Origin: Gryganskiella cystojenkinii
Taxonomy: Eukaryota; Mortierellomycota; Mortierellomycetes; Mortierellales; Mortierellaceae
Assembly (NCBI GenBank): GCA_015852425.1
Contig: JAAAIG010000300.1
Span: forward strand, 27,167 to 40,793
Direction: 5' to 3'
DNA length: 13,627 nt
Shown here: positions 1 through 8,759 of the stretch, one piece after another
Position numbering within the stretch: position 1 is the stretch's first letter
Layout of the letters: each line of letters begins with the position of its first letter
Notes under the pieces: model-generated
The model's database searches: none
What the model saw: the letters and a program-made list of their open reading frames with translations, nothing else
What the model was told of the DNA's origin: nothing
Made by a program: the position numbers and the translations under genes

Positions 1-1736
1 GCGCTCGCCTTCGTTCTTCGTAGTAGACGGTGAAAAAGCGAGCATTAGGCAAGGGCATGATCTGTTATCCGTACGTCTGGGGCTGTGCTGGCCAAAGAGA
101 CACGTGGGGCAAGGCGACGATAAAGATTGGCCCTTGAGGGCAAATCAAGGGGCACAAATTTGAAAATAGGGAGGCTGTGAGGGATCGGAAGTGGCGCAAA
201 AGAACGAGAGGTATCCGTGCCACCAACGATAGTCGTACAATCTGATCATCATTTCTGATCCCTCTTTGCAAAAAATAGACCACTATCATTGACCTATGGG
301 GAGCACTAGACTATTGTTAATCTGATCGCGTTTGATCAACAGTCTTCAGAGTCTCTTGAATTTATATTTCTAGGCAAAAGGTAACCTGACCGACTATTTC
401 TTTGGATTGACCAAAAAAAAAAGAGTAACATACTGTAAACAACGTCAACAACAAGGGACAAACCGCCTTTCATCATTGGCGCTTGCTTGCCCAATTATCG
501 TTCCAGCCGCGGCTCTCAATCTCGACAGCAACGAGGGCGAACAAAAAGAACGTTCACTTTTTGTTGGAGATAGAAAACCGCGGGCAGGCCGGTTGTGGGG
601 GGAATGGTCAAGTGTTTGTTTGTCTCGTTGAAGTTTTGCCTGCTCAGATCAAGGACAAAATTGTAATAAGCGTGTTGAGTACAGGTGAGGAACAACTCTA
701 ATCGACTTTTCATTCGATTTCGAATTGCAAATCGCAGTGGATTGTCCCAGTCCCTGGAAAAGACCAAGCCTTTCTAGCTTATTTTACCAGATTGGAGTTA
801 CTGAGCGAGTCCTTTAAACATCCTTTTCTGCCGCTTTTTTTTTCGTTATTTCCGATGATTTTGTTGGTCCCAATGGCCATCGTCCATGGTCAGGGCAAGG
901 ACAACAACATTCGATCGTAATTGTTCTTGTAGATAGCTCAATTCTCGGTACCACAAAGAAACAACCACAAACGAACTGCGAATCGAAACTTTCTAAAAAG
1001 GATCCCAACAAAAAAAAAAAAAAAAGAGACGAGAAAGATGATGAGCATCGCGGACCGACCGTTCAAACACGGACGTAGTTTCTCACGCAACATCCTTATC
1101 CCAGGCCAGTCCACACAGGTCGGTACTGCTGAAAACCTAAAAGTGAAATGCCCAAGAAAGACGAGAGCGTCAATATCGTTTCCAGTGTCTTTCTTTTGAA
1201 GCGGAGGTTTGTCTGTCCTCTATTCGTTTCTTTCCCCACCTTCCTTCAACTCTTTGGAGGCTCTTCTTTCCCTTCTTTTTTCTCAACTTGCAATTCATCT
1301 TCCTTATCCTTTGACTCTCTGTATTTCTTTCTCCAACAGCCACAGTCGCTCACTGTTCAATAATTACCATTTCTCTAATTTTATCTTTCTAGTTTTTCTC
1401 TTTGCTCTCACATAGCCCATAATTTCCTTCTTATTTCTCCATGCCACAACTGGATCAGTATTCGCCATTCGTCCCACTCATGTCTTGTTGAATTACTTTT
1501 TAATTCTTTCTTTCCTTCTCATTCGCCTTTCCAATTCATTCCTCTGCCCCCTCCTCGTTTATTTTTTGACTCTTCGCCCTGTGTCTGCTTTTAACTCGTT
1601 TCTTCTGCCATCCGAGATAGCTCATACCCAACACGTTGTACCTGATTTCTTGATCCTCTTTTCTTACTGGTTCCCATAATTTTTGTTCCCTCGTGCGACA
1701 CTACCTCATTTCACTCAAAACAAAACAGCAGAGAAC
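1..1736. other. Intergenic region with pyrimidine-rich leader of the downstream gene
   Basis: No ORF here has convincing protein character; those present are short, mutually overlapping and rich in odd residues. A homopurine/poly-A patch lies at about 1009-1030. From about 1200 to 1736 the + strand is strongly C/T-rich, as is common in fungal promoters and 5' leaders, and this block ends just before the ATG at 1737. I see no clear TATA box and no RNA gene. The first ~1.1 kb could contain the end of a neighbouring transcript, but nothing in the sequence shows it. Confidence 0.5.
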
Positions 1737-3106
1737 ATGCTACCCTCCGAAATCCAGACAGAGTCCACTCTGCCAATCCTACTTCCTTTGCAGACTCGCC
1801 GCCTCTCCACCACTCTTCGCCGTTCCTCTCGTATTGCTAGTCGTTCTGTCGGCGACAATAGCAACACCTATGCTATCAGCAGTAGCAAAGGAAACAACAA
1901 TAACAACTTTCAAGCAGACTTAATTGCCTTTGCGAACAATTCAAGATCCGCCGAAAGTGTTTCACACTCGGAGCCTTCTTTCGCTTCTTCTTCATTTCCG
2001 AAATGCTCGTCCTCAATAGCGATGGGGACGATACCTTCGGAAGAAACGATCAGCAGTCGGACCCTCGGAGTGAGCACCGGTACCTCTTATTCATCACCCT
2101 TGACCTGGTTGTCAAAAGTGATCACAAAGGCAGGGCAGGATGAACGGTTACATTATCACCCAAATGGGCAGCACCAGCATAGTCACCATCGTCATCACCA
2201 CCACCACCATCATCATCATCACAGTCGAGGCTTGAGTCAAACAAGTGGGATCCTGAATGGCCACGCCGAGGCACCGCTTAACAAACAACTCTTCAGCAAA
2301 GCTACAGTCGTCACCTTGGAAAAGAAATACGCGACCGTTCCCTGGGCTGGTATGGTGTGGTTGGCTCCAGGCTTTCTAAAATAGCTTTATAACCATTGTG
2401 ATTGCGGTTTGCTGTGCATGGTGAAAGAAGCAGTGGAACCCCTTGAAACTGAACACCGCCTGAACCTTGTTTCCTTCCTATCTCTCTCTCTCTCTGGAAC
2501 TATTCTATAACATCCTTTTTCTTAGCCGAGTTCTATTGCACCATCACCTCTCCCTTCTTTGCGTTGCCTGTCCTTCTTTACCTGGACCCGACCTTCCAGT
2601 GGTCCGCACCGGACATCCATATCACGCATTTCACGATCGCGCTTTCAGTCTTCACAGCCATGACCTCAATGCTGTACCATGCCACGCTCTTCAAGATCTT
2701 TTCTTCACTTGACGCCTGTTTTGCGACTGTGATGTTTTACCTTAACACCCTGGCACTCTTGCGATCCCTCCCGGAGCCTTATGCGATGATGGTACCGGAG
2801 CTGATCTCATCCATTGTCCAATGGGATGCGACCCCTTACGTGATGGCAGTGGGAATGATCTCCTTGTTCATCCTTTCCTGGAAGCGCACGGCCATGTTGT
2901 CATTGATGCTGATGGTCCTGATGATCCCAGCGACGATCTGGGGGTTCATTGTTCATGAGTCCTGGATTGGTTTGGGGTTCGGACTATTGGGTCTGTCCAT
3001 GTTTGCAGCAGACCGGTTCCATTTCTTCTGTGGACATTCCTACTGGCATCTTGCCGGAGGGCTGAGTCTCTGGTATGGTATCGCGAGCGGTGCCTTAGCC
3101 AAGTAA
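1737..3106 (+). CDS. CREST-superfamily seven-helix membrane protein (TMEM8/ceramidase/PAQR-like), two exons
   Basis: Predicted exons are 1737-2349 and 2526-3106, giving 397 residues. The ATG follows GAGAAC; the frame is open upstream to 1683 but with no earlier ATG. Splicing joins ...VPWA to AEFYCTITSPFF, which restores the aromatic/Glu-Phe start of the first helix typical of this superfamily. Residues 1-205 are polar, Ser/Asn-rich and basic, with a ten-His run at about 153-162. About seven hydrophobic helices follow: 206-224, 237-260, 267-283, 308-323, 326-347, 350-367 and 375-395. Ser252 and His256 (SMLYH), Asp267 and His375/His379 (HSYWH) match the S-x3-H, D and H-x3-H pattern of CREST proteins, a putative metal-dependent amidohydrolase site. 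It probably sits in the ER/Golgi or plasma membrane. Family-level substrates include ceramides and GPI lipids; this member's substrate is unknown. The short TM7 end and HSYWH look closer to TMEM8/myomaker than to true ceramidases, but I cannot separate the subfamilies. Confidence 0.75.
2193..2222 (+). repeat. Ten-codon poly-His tract (CAC/CAT) in the CREST-family protein
   Basis: Ten consecutive His codons, mixed CAC and CAT, are preceded by further His-rich sequence (QHQHSHHR). The tract lies in the soluble part about 45 residues before the first membrane helix. Mixed codon use suggests either selection on the protein or an aged microsatellite. A metal-binding role is possible but is inference. 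Confidence 0.9.
2350..2525 (+). other. Intron of the CREST-family gene
   Basis: The donor is GCTG|GTATGG, and the acceptor is CTTTTTCTTAG|CC after a (TC)n tract at 2481-2495. A branch-like CTATAAC lies about 20 nt upstream of the acceptor. The intron is 176 nt and phase 1: one base of exon 1 plus CC forms an Ala codon. Reading through instead gives a stop at 2382-2384. Splicing joins the soluble N-terminus to a complete first membrane helix, which is the main support. Confidence 0.8.
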
Positions 3107-5120
3107 AGCGACAGAGGATCAGACCGAAGATCCAGTCAACAAAAACAAAAAAAACCTATTAGATACCATTGTACAACACCATAGCGAAATATAAACCACT
3201 TATACGGAATACTATCAGACGCATTCTCGTGCCGTTCGCGTTGTTGCAAAGAGGATGCCACACACAATATCAGATTATCCATTTTCGGACCACATCGCGC
3301 CGCCCTTGGCCAACCTGATCAAGAAAAAAGGCAACACGGAGTCGGAGACCGAGACGGGACGCGCATAATAACAGGTATTGAATGGTTTAATCTTGCAGGC
3401 TCGGGTCAGAGAATTACGGCGCGTGATGTGAGCTACCTTCTCACAATCCAACGAAAAAGGCGTGGAAGAGTGGACTTGTGGAGAGAGTACGCAGGAGTGG
3501 GCAGGAATAGTGGAGAAGGAGACCGCGTCAAATCTGTGTCGCCTCACCCCTCCAAAAGCAAAAAAGAAGAAAAAAACCACACAGTCCACTTCCTCCTGTC
3601 GAGCGTTATTGCATCTTGGCACAGTGTTGACATTGAGGGATAGAGGACACAGACAGGCGGCACAGCCGCTTCATTTTCTGTCATGCGATCTTGACGTCCA
3701 TTCATGTCATTTGACATTAGCATTTCCTCTTGATTTCATTCCCTCTAGTCTTCCCATTCCAAACTGAGTAGTATATCGACTGGTCTATTTCGTCTGCTGT
3801 TCCTCAAATACAAACCAACCATCGATTGTGTTGGCCTTTCGCTCTTTGACTTTGAGTATTTCTTTGATCCTCGGGCAAACCCCTCTCTTCCCGCTCCGAC
3901 AGTGTCGAACAAACACGAAGATTTGCGCGTCGATTTCTGCTTCGTTCTCATCCCGTTCCGTGCTACTGCTTTTCTTTGCAGGATCGATCCCGAAGGGCCT
4001 TTGTTGTCGTCCACAGGAAAGAGTAAGCAGCCATCTTCCGAAAGGGAAGCATTACTGTCCTCAACAATTGTTGTTTTCTGCCATAGGCTGCATTACATTT
4101 TTCACCCTCTGCGTTCGCATAACCAAACAAGTCCATTTGATGATGCATTGCTTGGGCTCGTCATCAGGGATTCGTGTCAACCCCACAGCAATCCAGAGCC
4201 CTGTTTTTTAACAATATTTGGTGTTCACAATGAACACAAGCCCTTTCTTCACTCCCCCCTTGCCCTGCTCCTTCTTTGCCTTACATCTTTGTCTGCACCC
4301 CCTTTCCACTCCTGCCACCTCCTCGAACCCCCTCCTCCTTCCCAATCCCCATCTCATCATCATAGGGAAAAAGCCAGGTTGCAACCACAGTCAGCGTAGG
4401 CGACAGAATTAGAACGTTCCCCCAAACGAAGAAGAAACGCCGATTCTTGTTCGCGCTTGTCCTTTTCTTTGTTGTCCAGTCCGTCCGCCATCCCAGCTGT
4501 CCCTCTCATTTTCCCTTTTTCTCAGATCGACTTTTTTTCCCTTCTATTTTGTTCTGGTTGCCTGGTTGCTCGTTTTTTTTTGTTCCTTTCCTTTCTTTCT
4601 TTCCTGTCACATCCCAATACCGAGTTCCTGACTGACCTGTTCATCATCCTTTGCCTCTGCACAGCAAAACAAAAGGACCCACAGACCACCTTTGTGCACC
4701 GTAGCCACATCCAAAAAAAGCCAGTTGACGTTATCCGACTTTTGTGTGTCCTTCCTTACTCGACTTACATCCCACAGTCCCGCTTTTTGCAGGAATCATC
4801 ACAATTACTCCGATCGACGACCACCTCACACTTCTTCACCTTCCTCCTTCGGCAGACTTCCCCCCCACCTCACTCCAGTTCCTCCTAGCACCAAGCCAAG
4901 GGAAAACGAAAAAAAAACTCATAGAACAGAAGCTCGTTGAGATACCAGGTCCGTTTGCCTTTTAGTCCAGTTCCAGTTCCTCTTCTTTCGTTCTGTTCGA
5001 ACCCTCCATCTTTTTTTTCGTTTTTGTTCGCCTTTTCTTTGAGTCCACCTTTCACTCATCACCCCTTCTTCTCCTTTCCCCTTCTTTCTTTATTTTCAAC
5101 TACACCGTTTGCCCACTTTT

Positions 5121-5165
5121 CTCTCTCTCTCTCTCTCTCTGTCTCCCGCGCACGCACGCACACAC
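5121..5165. repeat. Microsatellite (CT)10 followed by a CACG-type tract
   Basis: Ten uninterrupted CT units at 5121-5140 are followed by GTCTCC and then CGCACGCACGCACACAC. It lies inside the pyrimidine-rich leader and is likely length-polymorphic between strains. Confidence 0.9.
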
Positions 5166-5379
5166 TTGAGGTTGTCAGTCGTAGTCTGTCAATAAGCAGC
5201 GCACACCACCACAATCCTTTCCTTTGTTGTCTTTTGACCCTTTTATTTCCCTCTGACCACATCCACACTCCAAAGATCCACATCCACATCCTCCCAGTCA
5301 CTTTCCACAACTCCCTCCTCCTCCTTCCGACCATCAACACTCTCCCACGTTGTTTTTGTCATTGTTGTCCTTTGCCCAG

Positions 5380-5718
5380 GTACTTTTTATTTTGCGACCT
5401 CTTAATATTCTCTTTCTTTCTTCTCTGTCTCCATCTTCAACTCCTGAACAAAAATAATCTTTCGGCTATCTTTGTCCTTTATTAGATATATTGCCATTCC
5501 TTTGGCTCAACTTGCTCCAATTTTTTTGCTCCCTTTCTCTCCCTTCGCCCAGCATATTGTAATAATCTCCTTCTCCCTTCTCTCCCTCTCTCTCTCCTCT
5601 TTCCCCCCCTCGGATTCGGCCTCTACTTTTTTGCTTGTCTCTTTCGTCTTCTCTCAACACTCTTCGAACTCTAAACGAATTCGCTAATAGTCGTCATATA
5701 TATCGTTCGCTTTCACAG
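5380..5718 (+). other. Possible 5' UTR intron of the F-box-like gene
   Basis: A donor-like CCCAG|GTACTT at 5380 and an acceptor-like TTTCACAG|GC ending at 5718 flank a pyrimidine-rich stretch, with a branch-like GCTAATAG about 30 nt before the acceptor. The acceptor is 42 nt upstream of the ATG at 5761. Only splice-site resemblance supports this. Confidence 0.25.
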
Positions 5719-5760
5719 GCATTCCCTCATAGACAGCAGCGAGAAAAAAAAAGCGCTACC

Positions 5761-8458
5761 ATGCCTTCCTACAACTGTCACTACCATCATCATCAACAAC
5801 AGTACCACAGAATTAACAATACCAATTACTGCACCAACAACCACTGCTGCAACTATCATACGCAAACCTCACCACAACTCCCGCCCGAACTCTGGTTCCA
5901 AATCCTGACCCAGACACTTAATCTCCTCCTCCCAACCGCGACCACACCCAGAACCTATTCAACCTATATCCTCCCTCTCCTTTTGACCTCTCATACTTTC
6001 CATGAACATTGCCATCCAGTTACATTCCCGCATCTGAGGAAACACAAGCTCTTGCAGCTCTTTACGAGATGGAAAGCTGCTCATTCGAGAGAGGTGCACT
6101 TTTATCATCACCCGTTGACAGCCCGCGTTCGTTATGCATTGCCGGATCGGGTGGGGAACCCACCAGGGGAGGAGTACGAGACGCTGTACAGTTTTATCAA
6201 ACGCGCGTATCTCTTTGGATGTGAAAGTGTTTGTGGCACAGTGATCCCGGTCGAGGGTGGACTTGAGGGTGCCACGGTAGCACCAGTAGCAGCTGCACAC
6301 GCACCGCCACAAGCCCAGGCTCTAGTAGAAGGGCAGCAGCAACAGGCACAAACACAGGCACCTGAGGCCGGAACAGACGTAATGGCCAATGCGACCGCGG
6401 CCACGACTTCTGCTCCCGCATCAGCTGCGACTGGAGTGACAACCCCAGGTAAGCATCGGCAGCATAAAAACCACCGAAAAAGCGCATTTCCACATCAAGC
6501 AAAAAAAGAGAGGGAAAAGAAAAGAGGAGAGAGGCGGGACATGCGGGCATGGACTGCATGTGACAACAAAACCCTTTTTTCACGCCGGTCAGATCTTCGG
6601 ACCATTTGTGAAAGGGGCGGATCTTGTGCACAATGCAAACCCCTCTTTTGTGGAAAATTGCAAAAAAAAAAATGCGAGTACAGTAGGCATGTTTGTTGGA
6701 ATTTTGTGTTTGGATCTGATCTCTGACCACCCATTTTTATTTTTGTTTTGCTCTCCTCTTATGCGCGTGTCAACAACAGGAAACGTTGTGGTCGCACCAC
6801 CTGCCGCACCACCAACTCCAGCAGCACAAGCAGCAGCTGTTGCGCCAATACAACATCACGGAGGTGACGGTGGTGGACAAGGCTGGAAGGGTCATGCGCT
6901 TCAATGGCATGTGGCCAATCCAACGTTTGCGGCCGATGGTACGATCGAGCTCTACAGGGATGTCGTAGAAGAGTATCGAAGAGTCGTTTGTGGAAGTGCA
7001 GCTTCACGTGAACGAAGTCGTGCCCTCGAATTGACATTGGATAGGATCAAGAACCCACATCGTTACGCGGATGAATCATCACCATCCTCGCCCACGCCTT
7101 CGACACCATCATCGTCTTCGACTCTAGTCCACGATATGAGGAACGACGAAGAGGCAGCGCAAGAAGGCGATGCAGAGGATATGGATGAGGATGAGGACGA
7201 CGAGGAAGATGAGGAGGAAGAAGAAGAGGATGAGGTAGAGGAGGGAGAAGAAGGTCAAGAGGTGATCGATCAGGACGAAAATCAACTTTTGAACGAGATC
7301 GAGGCCAAGGGCGGTCTTCGTCGGCGTGATAGTGGTCATGGTCAGTCCTCTTCCGAGATGGATATCGACGAGGATGCCGACGACGAATTGGATAGCAGCG
7401 AAGAAGTCCAGGCAACCGAGGACATGGCCATGGATAGCGATGTCGATGTCTCCTCTTCGAGGAACAAGGTTCAACAGGTTAAACAACAGCAACCTTCTCA
7501 ACAGCAACAAAAAATTCGGCCCAAGAGAAGTGCATCAAAACTTGAATCGGATGCGATGACCATGGATTACGAGCTCGAACAACAGGGCATTACAGCGCCT
7601 GTACCGATTCCTCAGGGTCGTCAACGTCGTGGTGGACTTCGGTCTCAATCCCAAGCATCCTCTCGCCACCTCCAGCAACAGCAACAACAACAACAAAAGA
7701 TGGAACGATCTTATTCAGCCAGCGAGCAGGAAAGAATTATCATGGACATGTCCCTGGACAAGCCCTATCACGCCGTGAACAGCAGTCGTCATTCTCTCTT
7801 TCCCTTCCACCCACTCGAGCGACCATCATCAGCATCCTCTTGCTCCTCCTCGTCGTCTTCTGGTAGCAGGACGCGTTCTGGATCTCCCGGTCCGCTGACC
7901 CCTTTGAACCCGCCTCCGTCCTTGCTCAAGTTGCGTGGCGGTGAGAAGTTGATGCGGACAAAGTCCTCTCCTCGCTTGGCGCTCCAACGAAGTCTTTCCA
8001 GTCCTGCAGCTGCTCACCCACAGGCAAAGTCGATTACCCCGACGGCCTCAGCATCGACCTCTTCCCTGGCGTCATCCCCAGTCTCTTCTGGATCAACGAC
8101 ACGTTCAGGATCAGCTCCACCCTCATCAGTACTCTCGAAAACTGATACAACCACCCCGTCATGCCCAACAGGACCCCTTAAGGCGGAGGATTTGGGATTC
8201 GATCTCGCGTCAGCCTGTGCCAATACTTTTGCATCGGATCTCGCCTTTGTCTTGGCTCGTGTACCTGGTCTGGGAGCTCATTTCCATCGATTTGAACAAC
8301 TCGCTAAGCTCAAGTTGCATGTTGGTTGGGCCAAACATGCGCAGAGTCGTGGTGGAAACGATGTCTTTGTAATGAGCTGTTCGAGACTAATTGCAATCTT
8401 GGCGCCTTTAGCGAATACACCTCTGGTCAGTGAGCGTGGTGGAGGAGTCGCACCTTAG
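5761..8458 (+). CDS. F-box-like, low-complexity hypothetical protein, two exons
   Basis: Predicted exons are 5761-6448 and 6780-8458, giving 788 residues. The ATG has good context (GCTACCATGCC). Residues 1-38 are His/Asn/Gln/Cys-rich. Residues 39 to about 92 (PQLPPELWFQIL..., then LPLLLTSHTFHEHC) resemble a degenerate F-box helix pair, suggesting a Skp1/SCF adaptor; this is weak. Residues 93-185 are a compact ordered stretch, then an Ala/Gln/Pro linker runs to the splice site. Exon 2 has an ordered part (NPTFAADGTIELYRDVVEEY), a Glu/Asp-rich run at about 351-397, Gln-rich tracts near 461-474 and 527-537, and Ser/Pro-rich basic sequence. It ends in a helical segment at about 701-776 (LGFDLASACANTFASDLAF onward). 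The first ~62 codons of exon 2 are suspicious: another frame looks more coding there, so residues 230-292 may be wrong. The C-terminus matches no family I recognise. A convergent LRR gene lies 301 nt beyond the stop. Confidence 0.65.
6449..6779 (+). other. Intron of the F-box-like gene
   Basis: The donor is CCCCAG|GTAAGC, close to consensus, and the acceptor is GTCAACAACAG|GA. A CTGAC branch candidate lies near 6722-6726. The intron is 331 nt and phase 1 into the main exon 2 frame. It contains A-rich runs and a stop in the exon 1 frame at 6724-6726, so retention would truncate the protein. A weaker donor, GGA|GTGACA at 6436, would instead give phase 0 and feed the alternative frame at 6780. 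Confidence 0.7.
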
Positions 8459-8759
8459 ACATAGAGAACAGCAGCAAAAGAAAAAAAAATGTTTAGAAAT
8501 TACATTTCAATTCACCCTCGAACCTTCATGGCTGCTTATTGATCGTAAACACCCTCCTTTTTTGATTTCGCCGGCAAGAAGGTGTAACCCAATTTTTTTT
8601 CGGAAAAAAAGAGACATCTATTATGGCCTTGGCCTGCACACATATACAAAGAGAAGAAGGAAGATGTTTTTTTTTTAATTTCTAAAACGAATGACACTGT
8701 ATACATTTTTATACGAGCTTACTGCAAAACTATACAGTATTTAACTCAAAAGGTGTAAT
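8459..8759. other. Shared 3' flank between convergent genes
   Basis: This 301-nt A/T-rich spacer separates the stop codons of two tail-to-tail genes. It holds a T7-CGG-A7 inverted repeat (8594-8610) and an 11-nt inverted pair (8492-8502 with 8676-8686), plus homopolymer runs. It probably supplies 3' end signals for both transcripts. No ORF here looks real. Confidence 0.6.

Larger units (their letters stand above)
3107..5760. other. Long non-coding stretch, C/T-rich leader and promoter of the downstream gene
   Basis: No coding region is supported. Bases 3107-3700 have mixed composition and include the 3' flank of the CREST gene. From about 4240 to 5690 the + strand is dominated by C and T with few purines, so several frames stay open by composition and yield Ser/Phe/Leu/Pro-rich pseudo-proteins. 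This resembles the pyrimidine-rich 5' regions of fungal genes and ends 70 nt before the ATG at 5761. No TATA box, tRNA or structured RNA is evident. Confidence 0.55.

Noticed and set aside
3828..4399. Overlapping plus-strand ORFs of 127 and 165 codons
   Set aside because: Two frames are open at once with no domain-like pattern, and the longer one grades into the C/T-rich leader with a Pro/Ser/His-rich end. Treated as compositional.
4937..5485. Plus-strand ORF of 182 codons, Ser/Phe/Leu/Pro-rich
   Set aside because: It is open only because the strand is pyrimidine-rich; the product is low-complexity and other frames are equally open.
6197..6730. Minus-strand ORF of 177 codons opposite exon 1 and the intron
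   Set aside because: It is antisense to the better-supported plus-strand exon, and its composition is that of a shadow frame.
7047..7510. Minus-strand ORFs opposite the acidic region
   Set aside because: They are the complement of the Glu/Asp-rich repeats and read as Leu/Pro/Arg/His low complexity; the plus frame is the coherent one.
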